From contig NZ_BBIW01000001.1 of assembly GCF_000732325.1 (NCBI RefSeq), positions 310,001 through 374,000 on the forward strand: DNA of 64,000 bases, in the 5' to 3' direction. The notes below the pieces were generated by a model, which did not search any database, had not been told where the DNA came from, and saw only the letters and a list, made by a program, of their open reading frames with translations. How positions within the stretch are numbered: the stretch's first letter is position 1; each line of letters opens with the position of its first letter. The DNA comes from Paenibacillus sp. TCA20. GTDB taxonomy: Bacteria > Bacillota > Bacilli > Paenibacillales > Paenibacillaceae. This document shows positions 35,566-44,275 of this stretch, piece by piece. A program made the translations under genes and the position numbers.

Positions 35566-36420
35566 ATGAATAAAGAATTATTGAGAGAGAATCGCGTACA
35601 TGGCAACCCTATGTTCCCTGTTAGTGTCTATCCGTCAGTAGACCAGCTCAATGGAGACAGCATTCTTGATTGTCATTGGCATGATGAAATGGAGCTGATT
35701 CTTATTGAAAGCGGTTCTGCTGTCTTCCATATTGATATGAATATTTACGAAGCACAAGCAGGAGATGCGATCTTCGTAGGCAGCGGCGAAATTCATGCGG
35801 GATATTTGCAGGGGGAGGAGCGCTGTGTCTTCTCAGCCATCGTATTTGACCCAGCCTGGCTGTCGAGCGCCTCGTTTGATTCCCTGCAGGAGAAAATGAT
35901 GGACCCTATATTGAAGCGGAAATTGCTCCCTCCCCGCCATATTTCACGTCATACGGATTGGGGCAAATCGGTCCTTACACATATCGATCTGATTCTGCAA
36001 GAGCATGAGCAAATGAAGCCGACGATGGAAATATCGACCAAGGCACATCTGTATCTGATTCTTGCAGAAATGTTCGCTTATATGCAGCAGGCAGCAGATT
36101 TAGGGAATAACATTGCCGCCGGCAGTCCAGATAAGATCGAACGTCTGAAGACAGCTCTCGGCTATATCCATGATCACTATAGTGAGCCCATTAAGCTGAA
36201 GGACTTGTCCGAACACATTAATATGAGCGAGGGACATTTCTGCCGCTTCTTTAAACAAATGGTCCAGAAGAGCCCAATCGATTATATTAATCATTACCGC
36301 ATCCAAAGAGCATGCAAGCTGCTGGAAAATACAAATTATAAAGTTGTTGATATTGCGATGGAAGTTGGTTATGACAATCTAAGCTACTTTATTACCCTGT
36401 TCAAAAAACAAAAAAGATGA
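35566..36420 (+). CDS. AraC family regulator with frameshifted C-terminus
   Basis: A 284-residue AraC regulator with an N-terminal cupin (HWHDEMELILIESGSAVFHI and AGDAIFVGSGEIHAGY) and a C-terminal double helix-turn-helix (MSEGHFCRFFKQMVQKSPIDYI and VGYDNLSYFITLFKKQ). The start at 35566 follows AAGGAG. The reading frame stops early at TGA 36418-36420, right after the sequence AAAAAACAAAAAAG. In the -1 frame the missing family ending (KMTPSQYRKQFFEQ and six or more further residues) follows and stops at 36482. So one base has been lost from the A-run, or slippage restores it. The truncation removes only the last helix, so activity may remain. Confidence 0.85.
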   Translation: MNKELLRENRVHGNPMFPVSVYPSVDQLNGDSILDCHWHDEMELILIESGSAVFHIDMNIYEAQAGDAIFVGSGEIHAGYLQGEERCVFSAIVFDPAWLSSASFDSLQEKMMDPILKRKLLPPRHISRHTDWGKSVLTHIDLILQEHEQMKPTMEISTKAHLYLILAEMFAYMQQAADLGNNIAAGSPDKIERLKTALGYIHDHYSEPIKLKDLSEHINMSEGHFCRFFKQMVQKSPIDYINHYRIQRACKLLENTNYKVVDIAMEVGYDNLSYFITLFKKQKR

Positions 36421-36488
36421 CGCCTTCCCAATACCGCAAGCAATTTTTTGAACAAATTTCACTGGAGCCGGTTTCTGTATAATTGCAG

Positions 36489-36539
36489 CAAAAAAAGGGT
36501 GACTTGGTGAGAACTCTTAGCTCTTACCAGATCACCCTT
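36489..36539 (-). terminator. Terminator of the riboswitch-controlled secreted protein gene
   Basis: On the reverse strand AAGGGTGA ... TCACCCTT with an extended imperfect stem (about 17 bp) is followed by a run of seven T, directly after the 36548 stop. Confidence 0.8.
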
Positions 36540-36547
36540 GTTTACAA

Positions 36548-37441
36548 TTAACGACTCGCTAGTTTAGACCAGTTTCCATAATCGTGAACCGAAATCCCGA
36601 TATAAGAATCATGCTCATTTGCCATCTGCTCAAGCTCTTGCAGTTCTGCTCGCATGTATTCACAGCCTTCTTCGTAGAAGGTAATAAAATTCCCCTCGCT
36701 GCTTCGATTCGTCTCAACGGCGATGGATACTTTCTTACCCAGCTCAGACGCTTCCTTCAGTTCACTGGCTGCGGCATTGTATATAGCACTTGCTGTATCC
36801 CGATATGCCATAACAGCGACAGCATCGAACTGGCGAATCATCCAGCTGCTAATCTTCATGTCCCCGCCAGGCACGGTATAGTTATCAAGCCAAAAAGGGA
36901 TATCTGCTGTGATCTTCATCTCCATACGTTTTGCTTCATTCGTTAGATACGTTACATTAGACTGCCACTGAGTAACAACGCTGTCACGATCTGACTTCCA
37001 TTCTGCAAGCACATGGGGCTCAATATCCACATGTATTCCCGAGAACCGCTCATTCTCTTCGGCTCCATTCTGATAGGCTTCGATCCACTCCACGAAGCTC
37101 ATTAATCCTTCACGACCTGATAATAGCCCCCAGGCAGGTCTGCCGTCCAAGATTTGGACCTCAATTCCTTCCGCGTAAGCCTTGCTGATAAAATCTTTAT
37201 AATACGGTACAGCCACATCTCTGTTTATTTGCAAATAGATGGCATTGATCCCCTGCGCTTCTGCAAAATCCAGTATCTTGTCGGGCTCACTTTTGATTTG
37301 AGTTGTATCCCATAGCCATGTTCCTGTTTGTTTACTTGAGTAGGCTGTAGCTTCTACATCCACTGCTCCCCCTGTAATTGATCCCGCCATAATTGCTGCA
37401 GCCAGCAGTACCGCCGCTGCTCTCCCTGTTTTCTTCCACAT
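36548..37441 (-). CDS. Secreted TIM-barrel-like protein under c-di-GMP control, function unknown
   Basis: A 297-residue protein with a signal peptide (MWKKTGRAAAVLLAAAIMAG and following, likely cleaved near residue 32 after VEATA). The mature part has the repeating strand-helix look of a TIM barrel: GTWLWDTTQI, GINAIYLQINRD, GIEVQILDGRP, FSGIHVDIEPHVLAEW and FDAVAVMAYRD. The DIE in the fifth segment recalls GH18-like acid residues, but I cannot assign a glycosidase family. A c-di-GMP-I riboswitch aptamer (37510-37588) lies in its leader, so expression should follow the motile/sessile second messenger. It has its own terminator. Confidence 0.75.
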   Translation of the reverse strand: MWKKTGRAAAVLLAAAIMAGSITGGAVDVEATAYSSKQTGTWLWDTTQIKSEPDKILDFAEAQGINAIYLQINRDVAVPYYKDFISKAYAEGIEVQILDGRPAWGLLSGREGLMSFVEWIEAYQNGAEENERFSGIHVDIEPHVLAEWKSDRDSVVTQWQSNVTYLTNEAKRMEMKITADIPFWLDNYTVPGGDMKISSWMIRQFDAVAVMAYRDTASAIYNAAASELKEASELGKKVSIAVETNRSSEGNFITFYEEGCEYMRAELQELEQMANEHDSYIGISVHDYGNWSKLASR

Positions 37442-37509
37442 CTCTTATGTACACTCCTTCGATTTTAGGAACGGTGCCTTATATCCTGCCCGTTCTCCAT
37501 TAATAAATC

Positions 37510-37588
37510 GGCAACCGGCTGTCATCATAAGTCATTAGACTTACCTTAGACCCATGGCTTTGCGTCTTTGCTTTTCAACAAATTTGCC
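37510..37588 (-). promoter_or_regulatory. c-di-GMP-I riboswitch (GEMM motif)
   Basis: The reverse strand shows the conserved GEMM elements in order: GGCAAA, a hairpin UUUGUU-GAAA-AGCAAA with a GNRA tetraloop, the hallmark GACGCAAAGCC, then AUGGGUCUAAGG, a second hairpin GUAAGUC-UAAU-GACUUAU (the tetraloop receptor arm), and CAGCCGGUUGCC closing with GGCAA/UUGCC. The aptamer ends about 68 bases before the start of the secreted protein gene. A hairpin GAACGG/CCGTTC follows and may form the expression platform; no T-run follows it, so translational or non-canonical control is possible. The remainder of 37442-37836 holds the leader, an upstream AT-rich stretch probably including the promoter, and the ade terminator. 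Confidence 0.88.
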
Positions 37589-37765
37589 TCCAATTCGTAT
37601 ACAACCCCGTCCATTTGTCTCATTGTTCGATTACCTTAGTCTTACTTTTCGACAATTTTTGAAGGACGAAAGTATTACTTTATTATTTTCGGAGAAATAT
37701 GAAAGGAATTTATAGGACTTTATGCTCATTTAATGATTTTGGACCATTTTTGTTTCACTCAAACG

Positions 37766-37804
37766 AAAAAATAGGCAAGTAGACAGATGTCCACTTACCT
37801 ATTT
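37766..37804 (-). terminator. Terminator of ade
   Basis: On the reverse strand AAATAGG-N-AAGT ... ACTT-N-CCTATTT is followed by TTTTCG, 32 bases after the ade stop. Confidence 0.75.
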
Positions 37805-37836
37805 CAGATATTCTCAATGTAGTTAGGGTATATCCA

Positions 37837-39657
37837 TTATTGTTCGAACAATGGAACGAGCTCAATTCCGTTTGCAGAGATACGAACAAGTCCCTTGTCG
37901 GACAGCCGAAGCTCAGGTATAACGACCAGTGCCAATAATGACAAAGTCATGAACGCATTGTTCAAGCAGCACCCAGCGGCCTTTAGTGCCTGGCTGATGG
38001 ATTCAGACTGCGAGGCTACGATCTCAAAAGGCTCCGGAGACATTAGACCTGCAATCGGCAGCGGAAATTCTGTCGTTCCCTCATGTGTTACCACCGCGAC
38101 CCCGCCTTGCATATTCACGACTCGGTTAGCCGCATCAGCCATTAGATGATCATCTGTTCCGATCACCATCAGATTATGGCTGTCATGTGCGACCGTCATG
38201 GCAATCGCAGCAGGCCGGTTAAAGCCTACTCCACTAACAAGCGCTACTGCCTTGTTGCCTGTTCTATGATGCCTTTCAATCACAGCGATTTTGCATACAT
38301 CCTGATCCTGACTTAATATCACTTGGCCTGATTCTGCTTGGACGGTCTTGAACACTTCCTTCGTCTCTACATGATTTTCTGTCACTTGTATAATGCGAGC
38401 TTTAAGCTCACCCTCATTAACAGGTGTATTAATTACAAAATGATCTGCCTGAATATCAGCCTCTAAATGAACGGTCCCCAGTGCATCTTGAGGATACTGA
38501 TACTTATCCCAGGCAGCCGCCATTTTCCCTTCCCTCGCAACGACTTGACCTGCCGCAATGGTTGTATGCACATTCACATCAGCGAGTCTTCCATCCAATA
38601 GAATGATATCTGCGATCGAGCCCGGTGTGATTGAACCCACATCTCTCTGGACGCCGAACCGCTCTGCCGTATTAATCGTCGCCATTTGAAAAGCCGTCAC
38701 CGGCTTGACGCCCTGGGAAATAGCAAGACGCACAACGTAATTCATATGCCCTTCATTCAGCAGGGATTCTGAGCTCCGATCATCCGTCACGAGCATCATC
38801 CGTCTTGTATCAAGCCCGAGCTCGGTTGAGGCCTTAATCGTTTCTGCTACATCATGCCAGGCTGAGCCTTGCCGCATTTTGGCGTACATGCCCAGGCGGA
38901 TTCTTTCCTGTACATCCTCTTTGGTTACACATTCATGATCTCCGGTTACACCTGCCGCAGCATATACAGGCAGTCTCCAATCATCCGCTGCCCAGGTAAA
39001 ATGACCGTCCACCGCTTTACCCGCGCGCAGTGTAGCTTCTATTTCTCCAAGCATCTTTTCCTCGCCGTATACGACACCCGGAAAATTCATTACTTCCCCT
39101 AAGCCAATCATGTCATTGCCCCAGCTTAACGCTTCTGCCACCTCGTCAGGTCCGATATAGGCTCCCGTCGTTTCGAGTTCAGGGCTCGTGGATGGCACAC
39201 AGGAGGGTGCCTGCATATAAGCAGCGAGCGGAGTCGTTCTCGCCTCTTCGAGCATATATTTAAGACCGTTCAGGCCAAGCACATTGGATATTTCATGCGC
39301 ATCAAAGAATCCACCCGTCGTTCCTAATGGAAGGACGGCTCTAGCAAATTCTGCCACAGTTAATTGCGTACTCTCAATATGGCAATGACCATCAAGCAGT
39401 CCTGGTGCAATATACTGCCCGCTGGCGTCAATAACTTCTGTGTCCGGTCCAATGGTATGGGAAGCATCCTTGCCTACGTATGCAATGCGAGAGCCCTGTA
39501 CAGCAACAGACATGCCCTGCAATATTTCGCCTGAAACAACGTTGACCAAAGACCCGTTTTGAATCACAAGAGAAGCCTTTAGATCCCCTCGAGCTGTCTC
39601 CACCAGTTCTTTCACGCAATCAGCCAATGCTGGTCTTGCAAATTGTTTTATTATCAT
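37837..39657 (-). CDS. ade: Adenine deaminase
   Basis: Ade converts adenine to hypoxanthine in purine salvage. The protein (606 residues from this start) has the amidohydrolase metal motif APGLLDGHCHIEST near residue 90, GLGEVMNFPGVVYGEE near 190, DGHFTWAADDW, and the characteristic MLVTDDRSSESLLNEGH near 290. The C-terminal adenine deaminase domain includes ERHHRTGNKAVALVSG and VAHDSHNLMVIGTDD. The ATG at 39657 is used because GGGGGAAG lies 5 bases before it. A good promoter lies at 39701-39729. I looked for a purine riboswitch in the leader and saw none. Confidence 0.95.
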   Translation of the reverse strand: MIIKQFARPALADCVKELVETARGDLKASLVIQNGSLVNVVSGEILQGMSVAVQGSRIAYVGKDASHTIGPDTEVIDASGQYIAPGLLDGHCHIESTQLTVAEFARAVLPLGTTGGFFDAHEISNVLGLNGLKYMLEEARTTPLAAYMQAPSCVPSTSPELETTGAYIGPDEVAEALSWGNDMIGLGEVMNFPGVVYGEEKMLGEIEATLRAGKAVDGHFTWAADDWRLPVYAAAGVTGDHECVTKEDVQERIRLGMYAKMRQGSAWHDVAETIKASTELGLDTRRMMLVTDDRSSESLLNEGHMNYVVRLAISQGVKPVTAFQMATINTAERFGVQRDVGSITPGSIADIILLDGRLADVNVHTTIAAGQVVAREGKMAAAWDKYQYPQDALGTVHLEADIQADHFVINTPVNEGELKARIIQVTENHVETKEVFKTVQAESGQVILSQDQDVCKIAVIERHHRTGNKAVALVSGVGFNRPAAIAMTVAHDSHNLMVIGTDDHLMADAANRVVNMQGGVAVVTHEGTTEFPLPIAGLMSPEPFEIVASQSESISQALKAAGCCLNNAFMTLSLLALVVIPELRLSDKGLVRISANGIELVPLFEQ

Positions 39658-39700
39658 TCGAACTTCCCCCATTCACCGTAAAAAAAGTAGATTGTTTATG

Positions 39701-39729
39701 ATTATAGTAGCCTGAACGTCACATGTAAA
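39701..39729 (-). promoter_or_regulatory. Promoter of ade
   Basis: Reverse strand TTTACA-N17-TATAAT, 44 bases upstream of the chosen start; close to consensus. Confidence 0.75.
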
Positions 39730-39849
39730 CATAATTGACTTAAGAGTTCAAGATTCAACAGGAAATGATCTGGAAAACCACCGTTTCCTTACATCGCCCT
39801 CCCTATAATCTTTCATTATATGTAATCCTATTCAATTTGATCCTTGTTC

Positions 39850-39890
39850 TAAAAAAAACAACAGCACCTCTCACTTATGAGAATGTGCTG
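39850..39890 (-). terminator. Terminator of the HelD gene
   Basis: On the reverse strand CAGCAC ... GTGCTG with an inner TCTCA/TGAGA stem is followed, after TTG, by a run of eight T. The rest of 39658-39936 holds the ade promoter and no further gene. Confidence 0.85.
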
Positions 39891-39936
39891 CCGGATTAGT
39901 ACATTGACCATGCTAATTTGATATCTTATTAAAAGG

Positions 39937-42300
39937 TTACTTTGAATACTCCAATTCATGCTGATACAGCTGAGAATCTACCTTTGATACAAACGGACTG
40001 ACTGCACCTTTGGAGTAAATGTACAGTAAGTGCATCGCACGCGTGCACGCTGTATAGAATAGCTTGCGTTCACTTTCTCTTGAATAAGCTTTGGCCGAAC
40101 CGTCATAAATGATGACTGCATCAAATTCAACGCCCTTTGCCAGGTATGCCGGAATGACCTGTACTCCTTTTTCGAAACCAAGCGTCGTTTTCTTAATCAG
40201 TTTTGGCACTGTGCTGAGCTTGCCGTGAAGACGCTCATATACCTTAAGGCTTTGACCTGCAGACTTACAAATAACGGCGATGGACTCGTATCCTTGCGAC
40301 TGAAGCTCCTCAAGCTTCAATACCATGGCTTCCTCCATCTCATCTCGCTTTCCGAATTCATATACGTAAGGCTTCTCTCCCTCACGATTGAATGGAACGA
40401 TGGCCTCTCCGTCAGGAAGCAATGACTTTGTAAATTCTACGATTTCCTTCGTTGAACGATAGCTGCGCGTGAGCCTTATCACTTCCGCCTTGTCCGTGCT
40501 ATAGATATCTCTCAGCTCACTTGTCCCACTAAGTACGGATGAATGAGCATAGATCGCCTGATTAAAATCTCCTAGCGCGGTCATCTTCGCACGTGGGAAC
40601 ATTTGTTTGAAGAAGGCAAGCTGGAATGGGGAATAATCCTGAGCTTCATCCACAATGACATGGCGTATATTCGTAAACACACGAAATCCTAATAATGAAT
40701 CTTTTAGATATAAGAACGGAGTCGTATCCTCATATGCAAGCTCCTGGGCGTTTATTTTATCAATCGTAAATTTGCAAATATCATCCCATGCGGCCGGAAG
40801 ACGTGAACGGTCAACTCCACAAGACACCCCTGCTTCCTTAAATATGGCTTGGTACAGTCCCTTCATATCAACAAACCGCGTTGCTTTGACCCATTTGCGA
40901 AGGGGCTTAAGACGATCGGAGACCACCATTTTGGCCAATATATCTCTTTCCACGTCAAAATCATTAAATGTATCCTGCTTGCCTCGCTGCTTCCGCCGTA
41001 ATCTTTGATAGGCCCGGTGATAGTCCTCTGTGCCAAGCAGCTGAATCTGTTCGTCTACCCACGCCGCGGTAAGTTCGCCTTTACCAAAGGCAGCAAGCTC
41101 CTTCAGCATCCATTCTTTGAGAAGCTCTAGCCGGCTCGCAATTCGAATCCCCTTGTCAAATTCATAAAATTTCTGCGTGATCTGCTGTGTCGAAATGACC
41201 TCTTTCCCAAGAAAACGAAGGGGCTTGAACATCATTCCTGTCTGTGCCAGCCGATTCTTATAGCTTAGAATCAAATCGAGAAACTCAGGTGAGGACTTGA
41301 ACTGAATGCCTTGAATTCGAGCTTCATAACCAGGATCGTCAGGTTGGGATAAGACATACTCCAGCTGCACAAAGGGATCCTCAAGCTGGTATTCTTTGCC
41401 GATTCTTCGTTCCAAATACTCCTGAAATGTCGTCTGCAGCATATTCTCTTCGCCAAGCTCAGGCAATACGGTGGATACATAGCTGTTAAACATCGGATTC
41501 GGAGAGAACAGAATCATTTGATCCGCCTTCAGAAATTCCCGATCTTTATAGAGCAGATAGGCGACACGCTGCAGAGCTGCCGATGTTTTTCCGCTGCCCG
41601 CTGCACCTTGAACGATTAACAAACGGCTTGTATCATTTCGAATAATCTGGTTCTGCTCTCTCTGAATGGTGGCCACAATACTTTTCATCGAAGCATCAGA
41701 GCTTTGACTGAGTACAGCCTGCAATAACTCATCGCCTATGGTAACCCCAGTATCAAACATGAACTTGATATCTCCATCACGAATGGTAAACTGCCGTTTT
41801 AACGTGATCTCTCCTTCGATAACCCCCGATGGTGTTCGATAGGAAGATGGCCCCGGTGCCCCGTCGTAATACAGATTCGATATCGAAGCACGCCAGTCAT
41901 AGACAAGAAATTCATTCTCCTGCTCTGATAAAAAGGATGCAATTCCTAAATATATAGGCTCTGCTGTATCCGTTCCCTTCTCCACAAAATCAATACGACC
42001 GAAATAGGGATTCCCTTCCAGCTTATTGAGCTTTTTCAGTGCATTAAATGCATTTTTGTGGCTCCGTTCCCGCTCTGACAGCACCTCGGATTGCTGTCTT
42101 AAGTTCGTAGAAGTCTCACCGACATCATCTGCTTCACTAAAGTTAATGGTGACTTCATCCCAAAATTCTTTTCGCATCTCAACCACTTCTCCGCGAACAG
42201 AACCTACTTCACCCTCAAGCTTGTTAATTGATTGTCGAATTTGTTCTGTAACTTCGTCCACTCTAGCCTGTTCGAGTTGCCATTCCTTGTCCGTACTCAA
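39937..42300 (-). CDS. helD: RNA polymerase recycling ATPase HelD
   Basis: A 787-residue UvrD-like superfamily 1 ATPase. In Bacillus, HelD binds RNA polymerase and removes it from stalled complexes. Residues 1 to about 90 form the coiled-coil arm that enters the polymerase secondary channel. Walker A is VQGAAGSGKTSAALQRVAYL (about residue 230) and the DExx-type box is VIVDEAQDYSPFQ (about 560). Later motifs include LTRSYRSTKEIVEF and the C-terminal TACTRAMHLL. The TTG start is preceded by AAGGAG. Length and domain order match class I HelD. A stress or antibiotic role is known for some relatives (HelR). Confidence 0.93.
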   Translation of the reverse strand: MSTDKEWQLEQARVDEVTEQIRQSINKLEGEVGSVRGEVVEMRKEFWDEVTINFSEADDVGETSTNLRQQSEVLSERERSHKNAFNALKKLNKLEGNPYFGRIDFVEKGTDTAEPIYLGIASFLSEQENEFLVYDWRASISNLYYDGAPGPSSYRTPSGVIEGEITLKRQFTIRDGDIKFMFDTGVTIGDELLQAVLSQSSDASMKSIVATIQREQNQIIRNDTSRLLIVQGAAGSGKTSAALQRVAYLLYKDREFLKADQMILFSPNPMFNSYVSTVLPELGEENMLQTTFQEYLERRIGKEYQLEDPFVQLEYVLSQPDDPGYEARIQGIQFKSSPEFLDLILSYKNRLAQTGMMFKPLRFLGKEVISTQQITQKFYEFDKGIRIASRLELLKEWMLKELAAFGKGELTAAWVDEQIQLLGTEDYHRAYQRLRRKQRGKQDTFNDFDVERDILAKMVVSDRLKPLRKWVKATRFVDMKGLYQAIFKEAGVSCGVDRSRLPAAWDDICKFTIDKINAQELAYEDTTPFLYLKDSLLGFRVFTNIRHVIVDEAQDYSPFQLAFFKQMFPRAKMTALGDFNQAIYAHSSVLSGTSELRDIYSTDKAEVIRLTRSYRSTKEIVEFTKSLLPDGEAIVPFNREGEKPYVYEFGKRDEMEEAMVLKLEELQSQGYESIAVICKSAGQSLKVYERLHGKLSTVPKLIKKTTLGFEKGVQVIPAYLAKGVEFDAVIIYDGSAKAYSRESERKLFYTACTRAMHLLYIYSKGAVSPFVSKVDSQLYQHELEYSK

Positions 42301-42347
42301 GTGATCCGCTCCTTCTTCATATTATTGAATTCATTTTAACCAATATA

Positions 42348-42815
42348 TTAGTCCATCCTCAGCTCTTCCACCGTTTCCATCCATCGTGTAACTACGGAAT
42401 CTGGGTCTATCAGCTGAACCCGAATACCTGCTTCAATATGAGCATATTTGGCTTGATCTATCTTTAACGCATGAATATGCGCAGTGAACCTGTCTCTTTC
42501 ATGTTTGGCAGATCTTAATGGAGCAAGCGGCTTAACGGCCATTTTGAGATAATAGACTCGTTCTGCATACACAATAACGAGTTCGGCTTTGCCGCTGCGA
42601 AGCATATTGTGAGAAGTCGTCGTACCACACCATAATGCCAGCCTTAGTGTATAGGCATCTATTGCTACAATCTCACCGACACTGATCATTGCTGTATGCG
42701 GCCAGCCATCCTCCGTTACCGTCTGCAGCATGAATGCTTCATTCTGTTTAGACGAAAGGTGTTCTCCATCCAGCAGCTTCAGTAAGGGTGCAGGAATTGT
42801 TATATATTTATTCAT
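42348..42815 (-). CDS. Pyridoxamine 5'-phosphate oxidase-fold protein
   Basis: A 155-residue split-barrel protein. Segments EAFMLQTVTEDGWPHTAMISVGEIVAI (about residues 26-52, in two strands) and TLRLALWCGTTTSHNMLRSGKAEL (about 55-78) are typical of the PPOX-like flavin-binding family. These often bind FMN, F420 or heme; the cofactor is not evident here. The start has a GGGGGA site. It follows the sarcosine oxidase-like gene at 43017 but is separated by a terminator, so it is probably independent. Confidence 0.75.
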   Translation of the reverse strand: MNKYITIPAPLLKLLDGEHLSSKQNEAFMLQTVTEDGWPHTAMISVGEIVAIDAYTLRLALWCGTTTSHNMLRSGKAELVIVYAERVYYLKMAVKPLAPLRSAKHERDRFTAHIHALKIDQAKYAHIEAGIRVQLIDPDSVVTRWMETVEELRMD

Positions 42816-42897
42816 ATTTTTCCCCCATATTGCATTCTCAATCTTCCGGTGTTAAGCAAAGTATCACATACTCTTTATCAGAAAAACCAAACAACAA

Positions 42898-42937
42898 GAA
42901 CAAACCCGGGCAACTTTCTTAGTAGCCCGGGCTGTTC
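42898..42937 (-). terminator. Terminator after the sarcosine oxidase-like gene
   Basis: GAACA-N2-CCCGGGC and GCCCGGG-N-TGTTC form a GC-rich stem of 7 plus 5 bp. The reverse-strand tail is T-rich but interrupted (TTGTTGTTT). Confidence 0.65.
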
Positions 42938-43016
42938 TATTATTGTAGCCAATCAATGGATATCATGCAAATGAACATGTATAAGTTCAGGCTCTTGCTT
43001 CAGAATCTTGCAAGGA

Positions 43017-44141
43017 TTAGAAACGGTCTAATCGAAAAGCGGACAAATTATAACGAATGGAATCGCCGTTCACAAGATGGGAAATGAGCTCCCCTACAGC
43101 ACTGGCAAACTTAAATCCATGTCCAGAGAAACCACAGGCCAGCACCACTCCCTTATGCTCAGGGTGATAATCGATAATAAAATCCTCATCTGGTGTATTC
43201 TCATATTTGCATGCTGCTCCTCGAAGGAGTCTACCGCTCGCTTCCGGAATATATTTCTGAAGCGCCTGTCGAAGAATTTCCTCATCTTCTCCGCCTGCCT
43301 GAAACGGAAGCAGAGGAGCATTCGGATCTACAGCCGTTCCCCAATCATGGCGGCCGATCTTTAATCCAGAGCCATCCTTGCTGGGGAACCCATAATATAG
43401 TCCGTTCTCTGTATCGAGCGTAAATCCAGGGAAGTGCGATACATCGAACAGCTTAGGAGCCTCAAACCATCCGATGACCTGTCTGACCGCTGCAACAGGC
43501 GGCTGAATCGATCCTCCCGTTTCAGAAGCCCAGGCGCCTGTCGTAATTACAAGCTGTTCTGCTTCGTACTTCTCTGTCGCCGTATGTACGATAAATCCTG
43601 AGCCTGAGGGTTCCCAGTGCCGGACCTTGGCACCTGTAACAAGTCTTGCACCATGCTGACCGGCTAATCCCTTATAAGCCTGAAGTACAGGCTCCGTCAA
43701 CAGATAGCCTGCCCTGCGTTCGAGAATTCCAGAATATCCTTTTGGCAAATGAAAGCCCGGCCATCTGTGCTTAATTTCCATCGTGCTGAGTCGTTCTACC
43801 GAAAGATTAAAGGCAAGTGCATTATTCCACTTCTCTTCGGCTAACGGGTCATGATCAGGAGATATATTTAGCACACCTGAAGGAATTAACAAGGTACTGC
43901 TGCTTTCTCGTTCCAGCTGATTCCACAGTTCGTGGGCTCTTACTGCCATTGCATTGTATACGAGATCTCCAGTGTATGCATAGCGGAACAATCGTGTATC
44001 CCCATGATGGCTACCTTGCGTATGCGGCGGTTCATAAGCATCGAGCATCAATACGGATTTGCCTGACTTCGCAAGATAGTAGCCGCTGCTAAGACCCATG
44101 GTTCCTGCACCAATAATAATGACATCCACCTTTTTCTCCAC
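43017..44141 (-). CDS. solA: Monomeric sarcosine oxidase / N-methyl-L-tryptophan oxidase
   Basis: A flavin amine oxidase (about 374 residues) that oxidatively demethylates N-methyl amino acids, producing formaldehyde and H2O2. The dinucleotide-binding motif VDVIIIGAGTMGLSSGYYLAKSG starts near residue 5. The family segment HTQGSHHGDTRLFRYAY near 45 is the region of flavin contact. The C-terminal KYENTPDEDFIIDYHPEH and FSGHGFKFASAVGE carry the covalent-FAD Cys neighbourhood (Cys in AACKYENTPD). The start is chosen at a GTG (44141) with AAGAAGG 8 bases before it. Which substrate is used cannot be told from sequence. Confidence 0.88.
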   Translation of the reverse strand: MEKKVDVIIIGAGTMGLSSGYYLAKSGKSVLMLDAYEPPHTQGSHHGDTRLFRYAYTGDLVYNAMAVRAHELWNQLERESSSTLLIPSGVLNISPDHDPLAEEKWNNALAFNLSVERLSTMEIKHRWPGFHLPKGYSGILERRAGYLLTEPVLQAYKGLAGQHGARLVTGAKVRHWEPSGSGFIVHTATEKYEAEQLVITTGAWASETGGSIQPPVAAVRQVIGWFEAPKLFDVSHFPGFTLDTENGLYYGFPSKDGSGLKIGRHDWGTAVDPNAPLLPFQAGGEDEEILRQALQKYIPEASGRLLRGAACKYENTPDEDFIIDYHPEHKGVVLACGFSGHGFKFASAVGELISHLVNGDSIRYNLSAFRLDRF

Positions 44142-44275
44142 GGAACACACCTTCTTTATAAGTATTCAGGATGATGATCCAGCACAAAGTCTACTAAATT
44201 ACCCCGAATTAGATTTTGTAAAGATCATAAACGAATTTACTTCGTCCGTGCAAGTGTACATTTTACAAAACATCT

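Noticed and set aside
36405..36420. dnaX-type programmed -1 frameshift heptamer in the AraC gene
   Set aside because: The A-run is present, but its phase does not give X-XXY-YYZ in the zero frame, and no clear stimulatory stem-loop is seen right after it. Simple mutation or slippage is kept as the explanation.
39658..39936. Purine riboswitch before adenine deaminase
   Set aside because: The leader lacks the conserved loop-loop and core sequences of the purine aptamer; only a promoter and the upstream terminator are seen.
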